A DNA stretch of 64,000 bases from Chamaecrista fasciculata (lineage: Eukaryota > Streptophyta > Magnoliopsida > Fabales > Fabaceae): contig QANZ01017862.1 in the NCBI GenBank assembly GCA_003254925.1, positions 1 through 64,000 of the forward strand, read 5' to 3'. Below the pieces are notes generated by a model. The model searched no databases and was not told the origin of the DNA. It saw nothing but the letters and a program-made list of their open reading frames with translations. The position numbers were made by a program, and so were the translations under genes. Positions within the stretch are counted from its first letter, which is position 1, and every line of letters starts with the position of its first letter. Positions 24,246 to 39,606 of this stretch are shown one piece after another.

Positions 24246-27200
24246 ATGGAGTTTTCGTCTGTTAATATGCTCTCTCTTCATGTGAGTTTAACGAATTGCT
24301 TTCTGATTTTCTCATCTCTTAATATCTTCTTTCTTCATGTGAGTTTTACGAATTGCTTTCTCCGATTTTTCTCATCTGTGAATATGCTCTGCCTTCATGT
24401 GTGTGCTTAACGAATTTCTTTCTCAGATTTTCTCATCTCTTAATATCTTCTTTCTTCATGTGAGTTTGACGATTTACTTCCTATGATCTTCTCATCTGTT
24501 AATATTTTCTTTCTTCATGTGTGTTTTACGAATTGCTTTCTCTGATTTTCTCATCTGTCCATCTGCTCTGTCTTCATTTAAGTTTTAGGAATTACTTTCT
24601 CAGTTTCTCTGATCTTCTCATCTGTTGATAACTTAATATGCTCATCTTCATCTGTTAATGAGTCCAAATCACTCTCTGATTTTCCCTTTTACTCTCATTC
24701 TACGGTTCATTCGTATATATTATATTGATTTTTTATTGCAGTTAGTTTCTTCAGCACATCGAAGATGCCGATTATCTGATCAGATGTGCAGATTGTTAGT
24801 CATCCTCAATAGCTCTTCTTCATCTTCGGATCATACAGAAGTTCAAATTTCAAGTAAGCCTCTCTCTCTCACTGTAATAAAAAGTGAAAACATTATATTC
24901 GGTACACTTTATAATCATAATCTGAGATTACTAACGGCTCTTTCTTTTCTCTACTTTTTCCTGTCTTCTTCACCTCCATCTCCATTCTCGATTTTGACCG
25001 GTTGAGCAGTTTCTGATACCGGTATAGGAAGTAGCTTAGAAGAATTTCAATACATGAAGTTTGCTTGGGGAGCTCTTGCTGAGAATTGGAGTATGTGAAC
25101 AATTCAAGCTTAGCATCATAAATCTGTTTTCGCTCTGTAACGTACAATTATATTGATTAGATGTTTCTTACCTTCTTATGCTCCTTGTAACAGATGGACT
25201 GATTCGTGTCAAAACCACCAGTAAGTTTAATGCTCTCGTTAGTCCAGCCTTTTAGTTGAGAATGCAAATGTTTCAATTTTAGTGCACAAATTACCGAACA
25301 TTTGAATCAGAACACAAGTATCTTAGATACTTGGGACTCTTATATGCCTGGATGAAGATGTTGTTCCATACGCATCCTTAAACATCTTACTCTGTTTACT
25401 AATCTTTTTTTATTTCTTTTTTTTTTGTCCTTTTGCTGATGATCTGAGCTATGAAGTACTGATATTAAGAACCATGACATAGTGTTTGATAAATATGTAT
25501 CTCTTTTCTCACAGTAAGTATGCGTCAGTATCAGTGCTGCAGGCGGTAGTATGATTATTATCCCAGCCTTTTAATAAGAGGATATTGAATAAAAGCTTTC
25601 TCTCCTATTTTACCTTAGGTCCTTTTTGAAGTTTGATATGATCTTAGTAATAGTCAATAGTATGGAGACCTATCAAATGTTATATTTACTACTGGTGTTT
25701 CTTGGTGTTCTAAATCATAAAGAGTTAAGAGTGATTTAGAGCATATTATTGTTCTTGAGTTAATAGTTGTTGTCGGGATTTATTTTATTGTTTAAGGACA
25801 TTGTAGGCATTGGAGATACTGAGATACATAATTATCAGTTAAATTTAAAGGAGAGCGGTTCATCCGGAAGGATAAATATACTGCCTTCCAACACAAAAAA
25901 TGGTGCAAAATTCAGGTATTCAAGGTACCTGGACTTTTAATAATTTAGCACTGATTTGTTAGCCTGGTTTTTCATGTTACTGTGGAACGACCTTACTTTG
26001 CAGTGGTAGTGAAGTTTGTCTGTCTTCTTCTCAAAGCATTGATACTTTATTGGCTGACATTCAAGGCTTTTTGCAGAAGGTCAGTTTTATTTATTGTGTT
26101 ATTTCATTAATTTTTCTAAAGCGCAGTGTTGGGAAACTATTATGATACATGCAACAAAGTGACAAACTTATATATTTCAATCTATCTTTGGGATCAATAG
26201 CTATATATCACTACTACTGATAGAACCCCCAATCCAATAGAGATAATTAAGGAAATGTAGAGAGAGATAGAACAGAATCAGAGAAATAATTTCCAGAATC
26301 TAGAGAATATCTCTTCAAATTCTAGGTAGAGAAATGTAAAAACCACAAGTACAAGAATCTTAATACTTGGGACCACAAGTTCAGAATCTGAATCTTGGAA
26401 ACAAAGAATAACATCAATATATTTCTGATCATGCCTAACATAAGAATGCAGGGGTATTTATAATTATACCTTGCTGCCCAACTACTCCTAAAAATAAGGA
26501 AGCACTAACCTTTAATGGTAGTGGCCTATGAAACTACCCACTACTTGCAACATGACCTATAGGACTGATCCCACTACTTCCTAAATAACATAAATAACAT
26601 AAACATATTAAAAATAAATCAGAAACATGACACCTATGCTAACCCACGTATCCTAGCTGAGAAATGGTAATGATATTGAGTTGAGCCTTTTCTTTGGGCC
26701 TCCTAGCATAAATAAGAGTAGAGTTGGTAGTGGGGCCCGTATCAACTACCAGTTGATGGTACAAGCAGTGACAATGATACTTTTATCGATGGAAAATTTA
26801 AGTGGCACCAAAGAAGATCAGTTTCCTTTGGGGCATATTTTTTTGCTAGAAGTGCACTGGTCAAATTTAGCTCGATGGCAATATTAAGTAGTTGCCTAAT
26901 TGGTTCTACTGGAAGTGCTTTATAATTTTTTTTCTTCTTTTAACCTTGTCTAGCAGTATAGAAAGGAAAGTCAGTTGGCCTAGGCTGTGAAAGTTCTGGT
27001 TTCTAGGCAGGTTAGGCTGCAACTCTGTACTGAGACGGAGCCAAAGGCTCAAAAGCAATTTGGTATACTAAACATGGCTTACTTTGAGAAAGCAAAGAGT
27101 ATTTTTGATTGTACAGGAAAAAAGAATATGGAAAAAATTTTTGTTGAGAAGATGGAGAAAAGCATGTTGCTTCAATTTTTCTAGCCCATCAGTGTTTATA

Positions 27201-29938
27201 TTTGAAACTGTTATATATCCACAGGATTTTGATTTGTTGGTTCACTTTCTAATTTCACTCTATTTCTTTGTTGATTTTGCAGATGCTTATTCTAAGAATT
27301 CCGGTAGGTTAAACTGACCAAAGTTTCCTCATTCTTTCAATCATTTTTATATGCAATCTGTTGATGTTGTGATGATGATGCTGGAAGGCATTCTTTTAAC
27401 TTTTATTTGTTCTCAATCCTATTATCAATAATCATAAATAAAACTAAATTGCTAAGCTGATCTTGTGCAGCATCGATATACTTCCAAGTCCTAAACAATC
27501 CTATAATTTGATGCAGAATACTTTATCAAGACTTTGGCACTAATTTAACGATTAGATCTAATTTGTTGTCCAGAATATTGCATTTCAATTAGTGGCGGAA
27601 GATTGTAATGTGACTGGATCACGATATGAAAAGGTCTTCCTCGCAGATGAGTACATGCAATCACCAATCCCGACATCAAATATTGAATGTCTGAAGTTGG
27701 GCTTCGAAGAATATATCTTGAAGCATGAAAATACTTTAAATAATAAGTGCAATTCTTGCTTCCCAAGTTGGTAAATCACGATCTCATTACTTCCTTTTAT
27801 TGTTTAGAATCAAAGAAAGTTAGTGGATTGATAGCCCTGTCACTCGATAGGAGATATTCTCTACTCTGCTATACTTCACATAGGGTTTTACAGTGTACCA
27901 TCCCACCCTTTATAATGACAAATTCTGATTATCACTTGATCAATAAAACAACTCCTCACTCTAAGGTTATTGTACTTCAACCTGGTTTGCATTTGAAATT
28001 TAACTTGTAATCACTAATTGGATGCATCTGAATTGTCATATACAATATTGCATTACAACATGTGGAGATAAAATATCTATCATTAGTTCACCAAGAAAAA
28101 GGTCTCACATTAAGGAAAGTGGGAGTGAGAAAGTGACATCCATGGTTGCTCTCCTGGCCATAATTGTATGAGCTGCTGTAAATCTCTATTTTATTAGTAG
28201 ATATTCCAGGCGTTATCAGTTAAGAGTCTTTAGATTAGAAAGTCATGCACTATAGGTTTGAAATTATTCTTTTTTTTACCTTTGTTAGGGAGCATCTGAA
28301 GGTTGGGGCTGGACTAGCATGCTGCACTGAAAATGAACTTGTGATGGAAGCAGTTATAGCAATAAGTAATACACCAAAGGACAACAGTACATGCTTCAGG
28401 AAAAGTGGTGATAAAACGGAGGTTCTTCATGAAATTTATTGTATTAGATGTTTCAGTTCTGTTGCCAATATTTAACTTATCCCCCTAGGTTATTAGTTAC
28501 ATTAAGATGAAGTTTTGAATTTGAAAAATATATTTTACTTAAAGATTATTCTAGATAAATACTCTTTCTTAATTTATTTTCTTTAAAATTTTGTTCATCT
28601 ATTTAATAGTTTCGATGATTATATTATTTATATCAGGTTTTGTATTTCAAGAATTTTTCAACCTGTACAATCCCTCAATCATCTTTGAAGGCATTGAAAA
28701 GCATTGACTGGAAAAGATATGGTTTGAATTTATTGGACATAGCGCAGCAAGAAGGCTATGCATTACTAGAATGGCAAGACTTGCCGAAAGATACTCATAT
28801 TGATATTGTGCTCCACTCATATAATAAACAATATCCAGCTTCTGCGTCATTTTTTTTATAGTCTGCTATATAAGATTGAATAAACAATTCATTCTATTCT
28901 CTGCACATTTCAGTTTTGAGCATACACTTCATATCTTGCTTATTTTTCCTACATAAATTAGTAAGTATGATATATAATTTGAATTTCTTGATTTATATGT
29001 GTCAATACTTCCTTGACATTTTGGTGAGAGACCATGATGCCAGCACCAAGGACAAAATTTCAAGTTGATAGAAATCTTGTCAAAAGAGCTGTTAAACTTG
29101 CACTGGATGACTTGAAGGACAAGCACGCGGGGGTTCTTTTAAGTGCTCATGCTATTAAGGTAAAATCCCTTTCCCTCTGTGCCTGCATCTCTTACCTTAA
29201 TGGAGAGAAAAAACAAATCTCTAGTCAGATTAATCCTTTTACCTCTTACTTTTTCTCTTAAGTATCATCTCAATAGACACTACTCACTACTGCAAATGTT
29301 TAGAACAATTATCTAACCATACGTGTCAATAAAAATTAGAAATTGTGAGCATCGTATTGTGCTGACTGATCCAGCATCTTTCTAATATCTTTGGGTCCTT
29401 ACTCCTTGTATCTTAACTCTGCATTATAGGGAGTTCAGGTTTGAAGTTTGTTTTGCACTTCTTAGTATCTTTGGGTCCTTATAGACTAAAATCCTATTTT
29501 AGTTCCTCACATATTATTGTCTTTTCAATTTAGTCCTTTATAGATTTTTCCTCTCAAATGATTTTGTTACCAAATGTAAAATGAGTTTCTAGTCGGTCCT
29601 TATATCTTAAATTGGTTTCTTTTATATATCTCCAGATCCGAAGTTATGCTCCTGATCTTGCGAAAACTATTGCTGGTTTGATTTTATCCTCCAATGACTT
29701 AGATTTCCAAGGAGAATGCTTATCACTTCTAGGATTACAGTCCCAAGAAGTTGGACCTGAAGATGTGGAAAATCACCTTGAGGAAAAGATTGTTTCAGTG
29801 ATTGAAATGAATGATAAGAAAGCAAAGACTAAAGAAGCTGCAACTTTACTTTTTGAGGATGATCGTCTCCACGAAGCAGAGTTTCATGAAAACGATTATC
29901 ATGAAGGTGATTATGATTTCTCTCCCATGGACTTATGA
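24246..29938 (+). CDS. MTOPVIB: Meiotic DNA topoisomerase VI subunit B-like protein (MTOPVIB)
   Basis: Partner of SPO11-1/SPO11-2 in making meiotic double-strand breaks; nuclear. Exons: 24246-24281, 24742-24853, 25010-25090, 25194-25220, 25807-25915 (or -25924), 26004-26079, 27283-27303, 27574-27770, 28289-28421, 28637-28830, 29033-29159, 29636-29938; 1,416 nt, 471 aa. Landmarks: [14 protein letters not shown] near residue 20, the GHKL-type motif ISDTGIGS at about 50-57, and the conserved C-terminal [20 protein letters not shown]. The order and length fit the plant family (about 490 aa). The exon 10/11 junction closes only as an AT-AC intron. The start is the first ATG in the exon-1 frame; exon 1 is short and its donor region is tandemly repeated, so the N-terminus is the weakest part. 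Exons of 27 and 21 nt are easily missed. Confidence 0.88.
24277..24600 (+). repeat. Tandem ~60-bp repeat carrying splice-donor copies
   Basis: Six units of 57-61 bp, plus a partial seventh, each shaped TTCTCATCT(G/C)TTAATAT...TTCAT|GTGAGTTT.ACGAATT. The unit spans the end of MTOPVIB exon 1 and the start of intron 1. GT dinucleotides in the same context lie at 24282, 24339, 24399, 24460 and 24519. In the sixth unit the GT is lost (TTCATTTAAGT). The first three are in the same open phase; a stop at about 24,408 then closes the frame. Confidence 0.85.
26218..26640 (-). mobile_element. Solo-LTR-like insertion in an MTOPVIB intron
   Basis: The 1.2-kb intron between 26,079 and 27,283 contains a block starting TGATAGAACCCCCAATCC and running to about AGAAACATGACA. 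On the minus strand this would begin TGTCATGTTTCTG and end GGTTCTATCA, with the TG...CA termini of an LTR. It has no coding sequence and I could not find a matching 5-bp target duplication, so this is a candidate solo LTR only. Confidence 0.4.
28831..29032 (+). other. Predicted U12-type AT-AC intron in MTOPVIB
   Basis: A 202-nt intron with 5' end ATATCCAGCTT and 3' end GTGAGAGAC. The sequence TTCCTTGAC at 29009-29017 matches the U12 branch-site consensus TTCCTTRAC at every position, and its A is 16 nt from the final C. Removal joins AAACA|C to give an uninterrupted frame ([15 protein letters not shown]). The donor matches the AT-AC consensus ATATCCTT in its first six bases only. No GT-AG pair with a good donor exists here. 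Confidence 0.78.
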
Positions 29939-31384
29939 TTGGTTTCCATCTTTTAATCACCTTCGATGTTCATGTTATGCAAGTATGCAACCGTAGCAAG
30001 TTTTCTTACCATGGTCCTTTTCTATTCAACTTATATTCAACTTATACTCATTTAGCAGCTTTTCTTGACATGGACAGTTTTTAAGCTGCCATTTATTGTG
30101 AGTATCCATTCAACTTATATTCACATACATAAAGCGTTTGGAAGAGAAGAAAATTTTAATTGCCGTAATAACTAAAGAAGAGAAACAGCAACTTTTCTTT
30201 TTCGAAGTTTGGGTCAATTTCATTCATAAAGTCTTTTTTTTAATCAATTTTTTTCTGATGTGTACAAACAAATTTGAGTTTAATCTATTTAGAGAAAACT
30301 TCTTGAATTTATATCGAATCAACTAATTATATATAAACAATCAAAAATATATAATTTGATTTTTTAAAATATTACAGTTGTTAATAATTTGTCCTTTTGA
30401 TGACTCTGAATTTGAACCAAGAATTAAATTGTTGACAATTACAATATTTTAAGGACCAAGTAATATATTTCAATTATCCCTAAATTAATTTATTGATTTG
30501 GTACAAATTGAAGCATTGAAAAGTAAATTTCTTATTATCTAAATAATACTAAGCAAAATTAGAGACAGGATTAAAAATGATTTGGGATGAGAAAAATACC
30601 TTTACCATAAAAGCTATACAATATATATAGTTTTATAGACATGGGAATTTGCAGTTTTTGCTTTTAGTTGAAATTATATTTTACCCTGGGACTTAATAAT
30701 CCATAGATTCAAAATTAAATAAAACCCTCCCTCGAAAGTTAAAACTTCAAAATTTAGTCACAAAAGAAAAAACAAATTTACTGTAAAGTGAATTTTGATG
30801 TCTAATATGTTAGGTTTGTAATTCAATCTTATTTTCTTCTTCCTTGTTTCCTGTGTCAAAAAAAAACGAGTGAAAAAAGTTTCTGTTGTCTTTTTATTAG
30901 CAAAATTTGTAACAAAATATAAAAAGAAAAACTTAAAGAAATTCTAGTCCTATATTTCATTTCTTTCTGTCAATCGTTTACCTTTTCTTATTCGCCAGAA
31001 GTGTGCATCAATCGTTGAAAGTGAAACAGAGCAAACATGGGAAAAGCGAGGTCTATTCCACGAGACCAAACAAGTCATTGAACAGTTCCAACCGATTTGT
31101 CCCAACATAAAAATGCAATAACAATGAAGGATGGGATGGCGCATCGAATGAAGTTTCCGTTACACAGTTATAAACATAGCATCCAAACCCAATATAACAA
31201 AGCTCAATCCTCATTAAAACACATTTCTAGAACTTTAGCTAACAAGTCCTCCTAAAGCACAAAAGATAACACAAATCCAATTTGTCTCAACAAGATAACC
31301 CCAAAAAAGAGAAAGAAAAAAAGACTAGATAATATTCACCCCTGCATCCAGAAATACCGCCCAAAAGAAGAATCCCAAAGAGCT
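29939..31384. other. Convergent 3' regions of MTOPVIB and ARF1
   Basis: Contains the 3' UTRs of two genes pointing at each other, separated by AT-rich DNA. No other gene or clear repeat is seen. The segment 30,950-31,384, next to the last ARF exon, is the presumed ARF1 3' UTR. Confidence 0.5.
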
Positions 31385-35078
<3,694 letters not shown>

Positions 35079-35867
35079 CTATGGATCCCTTCATATTCAC
35101 ATAATCACATTCATCAAACATTAACCGACTACATTATTTTGGAAGCCAAATTCCAACTACTACATCTTATTTTACCAAAGAAAAAGCGATCTAAAACTTA
35201 TCAGACATCCAAAATTGTCCAGATTATATAACCAAACCAAATCGTCAAAGGAGAATCAAGTTAATGCTACAGGATTTGGTCAGATCTCAGGCTAATGAGA
35301 ACACAGTGTCATGCAAATTAGTTCGAGTCACATAATCATTACACGACAACAGAAATGGATAGCACGAAGTAAAATTACGAAATCGCAACGACAGCTAAGA
35401 ATTTTCTTACAGGATTCAACACATGACCACAAAATACAAAACGATCTGAAAAGCCTAATCCCGATAACATCAGATCAACAGGTGAAGAGAACAAGAAAAA
35501 GGCTAAAGACCAAAAACATCGAGAAAAACCCTAACTGGAACTTCATTCCGTTGGAAGATCCAGCTAGAAATCGAGGACGGATTTCGAATTCTCATCCTCG
35601 TGAAACTACAAAACGCTAGAAGAAACTCTCGTCGAATGCAAAAATCTAATGGAAAAAGAGAAACCTCAAAAACGATAATCCTGTACGGAGATTGAATCCG
35701 TTTAAATGAATGCAGGTGAGCAGATTGATGAAACAGAAGCAATTCAATTCAACATTCAAATTTCAATTTAAATTTACCTTGAGAGATGCGCGCCTGAGGG
35801 ATCAGTATCAGAAATCGCAGAGAGAGAGATGGAGAACACGCTATGTAATAATGTGAATACGAGGGGG

Positions 35868-35874
35868 TTTTATA
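35868..35874 (-). promoter_or_regulatory. TATA box of the ARF1 gene
   Basis: The minus-strand sequence AGATATAAAACCCC lies about 90 nt upstream of the 5'-leader splice donor (35,778). It would set transcription start near 35,840 within the GA-rich leader exon. Inference from motif and spacing. Confidence 0.55.
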
Positions 35875-36447
35875 TCTAAGAGACAGGGGTACCGAAATTG
35901 TTTCTGAGATTCGGTGAAAATAACGAAAATGCCATGGATCGGAGTCTTTGCGTCGATCCGAAGCTTCCAAATGCACCAACCGATATAAAAATGAAAAAAA
36001 AAACATATTAATTTTTTATATTTTTCTATCCAATTCTTCCCATCACAAATTTTAAATGCATTATCTCTCTTTAATGATTGGTCAAGTAGAAGTCGTATTT
36101 AATATTCTATTTCTATGATGATTGATCATATACAAAATTTTTACCACGTGTCAAATATTAGGGATTGAATCCTCTAGAGTTTCTTTTCATGCATTTCTTG
36201 TGGTGTTAGAGAAAAAATATGAATTTCATGAAATAAAAATATATAAGATCCACATTTTCTCTTTCTCTCTTATTTTCTCTTCCTTTATCTCTTAACTCTA
36301 GAGGATCCATTCCCCAAATATTAATTGGAGAACTTTTTTTTTTTTTTGCCAGACTATTAATTGGAGAACTTGATAGCAATGATATAAGGAACTTGATATA
36401 AGTTTTGCACTATAAAAATAATAAATGTGTATGCCAATTTTTTTTTA

Positions 36448-36955
36448 GGTAAATTACATAGAAGATTCATGTGGTTTAACCCATTTATAGAAAATGTTCA
36501 TGTGGTTTAAAAAGTGGCAAATAAGGACCCGTGGTTTGTTCCGTTAACAAAAATGGTATATATTTTCGTCCAAAATGTGACAGAAATCTTGACTAAAATA
36601 CTATTTTAAGACTCTAACTATTAATTTTTATGCGTTTGACTCCTTATTTGTATGAGAGAAAGACTTTGACACAAAAAAAAAAGTTTCATAGTAATAGTTA
36701 AGGTCTTAAAATAGTATTTTAGCTAAGATTTTCGTCAAATTTCTTACAAATAGGGAGTTAAACGCATAAAAATTAATAGTTAGGGTCGTAAAATAGTATT
36801 TTAGCTAACATTTCCGTCAAATTTTGGACAGAATTATACCTCAGGACCCTTTTTGTTAACAGAGTAATCCACAAGCCTTTATTTGCTACTTTTTAAACCA
36901 TAACGACCCTTTCTGTAAATAGGTCAAACCACAGGGACTTTTTGTGTAATTTACC
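36448..36955. mobile_element. Fold-back MITE (GGTAAATTACA family)
   Basis: The left end is GGTAAATTACATAGAAGATTC and the right end, as reverse complement, GGTAAATTACACAAAAAGTCC. Both arms contain GTGGTTTRACCYATTTA and AAAAAGTRGCAAATA motifs in mirror order. Inside, AAAATAGTATTTTAG-type segments are also repeated. A 9-bp target duplication was not found. Confidence 0.65.
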
Positions 36956-37763
36956 TAATGGTTTTTTTAATGTCTTCGTAGTTTGATTTTTCATAATATA
37001 AAATTTTAAATGGTATAAAATTATACTAGACCAATATTCACATTGGTCCCAAAAGTATACAGTAGCTTTGTTTTATACTACTTCTATGTGTTTTTATAAT
37101 TTTTTAATTTTGGTCCAAATTTACTAAATGTTATCGTATTTTTTGTTTCAAGTTTAATTGTGACCAGTAAAAAATTATAAGTTGTTTTTTATGGGTTATT
37201 TTTTTTTTATCTAATTAAGACTGTTAGAGAGCGATATCAAATTGAGTCTCGAGAATGAATCACTAGTTTCACTATAAAACGAGTAAAGTTAATCAAATTT
37301 CTCTTGTTTTAAATTCGAATACGAGTATGAAACTATATAAGAGTTCTTTTTATATACAGTTGAGACGGTAGGAAAACAAAATCAAATCATGTCCATAAAG
37401 TATAAAATATCAGACTAAAAGTGAAAAATCATGAAAGATAAATATTTTATATTTTTGGAGTGCTTTTTAATTTCGTGATATTCTCAATTGGATATATAGA
37501 GAACTCTTCAAAAGTAATATATAGTTCTAGACTTGTGGTATTCGAATTTGAAACGAAAATGATGTAAATTACTTTTAGTGTGGCTAGAACTATATATTCG
37601 GATACTGAAAGCTTAGGATAGATATATAAATTTCTCTTCTATTGTTGTATTACAAGAGTTAGGTTTTTGGTGTGGCTGGCCGCTGCCACTAAAATCATAT
37701 GTAAACACAAATAGGCTTACTGGCTTAGGGTGAATTTCTCGTTTCTTTACTTTTAACTTTTTA
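36956..37763. other. Intergenic, nothing recognised
   Basis: AT-rich DNA between two MITEs. Some motifs (TTTTGGTCC, GAGATTTAGA-like) hint at an older decayed element, but no ends could be defined. Confidence 0.4.
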
Positions 37764-38163
37764 GGCTTAAGTGCATTTTTGGTCCCCTAACTTTTGCAAA
37801 GGTCTCAATTTGGTCCCCTAACTTTTTTTGTTGCAATTTTAGTCCCCTAACTTTTGAAAACGTCTCACCATTGGTCCCCTAACTTTTTTGTTGCAATTTT
37901 GGTCCCCTAACTTTTGAAAACGTCTCACCATTGGTCCACTTTTGGTCCCAAGTTAGGGGACCAAAATTGAGACTTTTTCAAAAGTTAGGGGACCAAAAGT
38001 GAGACGTTTTTAAAAGTTAGGGGACCAAAATTGCAACAAAAAAAGTTAGGGGACCAAACTGAGACTTTTGCGAAAGTTAGGGGACCAAAATTGCAGCAAA
38101 AAAAGTTAGGGGACCAAATTGAAACCTTTGCGAAAGCTAGGGGACCAAAAGTGCACTTAAGCC
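37764..38163. mobile_element. MULE-type fold-back MITE (GGCTTAAGTGCA family)
   Basis: A 400-bp element whose ends are GGCTTAAGTGCATTTTTGGT and the reverse complement of GGCTTAAGTGCACTTTTGGT. The exact 9-bp direct repeat AACTTTTTA flanks it (37755-37763 and 38164-38172). The arms consist of several direct copies of TTGGTCCCCTAACTTTT..., so the left half is tandem sense units and the right half tandem antisense units. It is non-coding. Confidence 0.85.
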
Positions 38164-38172
38164 AACTTTTTA

Positions 38173-39134
38173 TATAAGTTTCAAATAATGAAAGTAATCC
38201 CCCTAAGTTAAAATAAACAATTGCATTCATTCTACTTGTACATTTTATTAGAATGAAATCCATTTTCTAAAGTTAATTATTTTTCTGGCCAAAAAAAAGT
38301 TTTAATTATTTGGACACATCATTAAATTTGTTGTTGTTTTTCATTTTTGGTATAAAAGTGAGTTTATTCAAGTGAAGTGTACAAAGAATCTGTCCGTTGT
38401 CACTTGTCAAGAGTCGTTCAAAGCTCTTCTTCACGTTTTGGTATGCTGTGAAATGTAAACCTTTTCTTCTGTCTCTCGAGATGAGAAATACAAGATACCC
38501 ATATTCTTTGGCATTTATCGGGTATAAGAACTCCAAATTTAAAATTATCTACATCAAAATAAAATATACGTCAAATAAAAAACTTTGCAAACTTCTCTAC
38601 TACCACTTGACTAAATAGCAGTAGTTGAGATTTAAAAAACAAAAGGCAATAATAAATAGTATTCTTAAAGAGTGCATGGGACAGAAGATTATGATTGATA
38701 ATGACGAGACAAGGGGATTACTTCATAAATGAGAGAGATTAATTCAACCTAAGCGGCCACTAGTATATGAATGATACATAAATTAAACTATGTAGCCGTC
38801 TTGATATAAATCTGGGCAGGAGAGAAAGAAAGATAGCTATACTATTTACAGTAGCAGACAACCTCATGCCTTCTGGGTAATGGAGTTTCCAAGAATATAC
38901 AAAGTATCATACCGTTGCGTCAGAAGTCTCGGAACGACATCTGAAGCTGCAAGCAAGGGAGGTAATGTGAGGTAGATTCTGGAAGAGATCTTTCCATTTG
39001 AATTTGTCGATATATAAAGACTGTTAGAAGAAACAAGAACCAAGAAACATACAAAGGCACTGCAAATTCCAGAATAACAAAAAAAAGCGCATTATTATCT
39101 TGTTTCATGCAGTTTGAGAGAAGGTTTTCTAAAC
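38173..39134. other. Intergenic, nothing recognised
   Basis: Mixed AT-rich DNA without a supportable gene. No terminal repeats or microsatellites of note. Confidence 0.45.
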
Positions 39135-39536
39135 CTATGAAGTATAAACACGGACATTGACACGAATATGGAACACGATAAGGACATAGACATATTGATA
39201 TGTCAAATTTTTTAATTTACATGACATGACACAACGTATATATCTATTGATATTGTAATTTCAACAGTAAACAAATAATGAAGACACAACTAAAAATCTA
39301 TAAATTTTGAAAAAAACTTTAAAAATTACAGTATCTATTTATGACATATGGTATATGTGTCAATTTTTTTTTTCCTGCTGTATTGGAATCGTGAAAAGAT
39401 AACTTTAAATACTGACAATCATGGAAATGTGTCAAACATGTGCCATATATCGTGTCATACGCGTGACAGACATAGATACAGATATGTGTTAGACACGGTG
39501 ACACTCTTTCAAAATGAAGTATATGTACTTTGTATC
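39135..39536. mobile_element. hAT-like MITE, decayed second copy
   Basis: Related to the element at 893-1238. It has the same layout of GACAC/GTGTC-type motifs near both ends, ATGAAGTATAAACACGGACA on the left, and CAAAATGAAGTATATGTACTT on the right matching CAAAATGAAGTGTCCATGCTT of the first copy. It lies just downstream of the VPS34 stop codon, so it may be part of the transcript 3' end. No clean target duplication remains. Confidence 0.5.
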
Positions 39537-39606
39537 TCCAGACTGAGGTAACTATGAAACTTACCAGTCCAGTTTGAAGTTCAAAAGCAAAGCCATAAAA
39601 ATAGGA

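Noticed and set aside
24658..24741. Alternative MTOPVIB start ATG at 24,658, in frame with exon 2
   Set aside because: The extra residues are a translation of a pyrimidine-rich intron end with a good acceptor (TTTTTTATTGCAG). Exon 1 at 24,246 gives a more family-like N-terminus. Not fully excluded.
28831..28860. GT donor at GC|GTCATT or GC donor at CCA|GCTTCT for the MTOPVIB exon 10/11 junction
   Set aside because: Both are poor donors. The first would remove the MMPAPR segment and the second needs a second weak site. The AT-AC solution has a perfect U12 branch site and exact phase.
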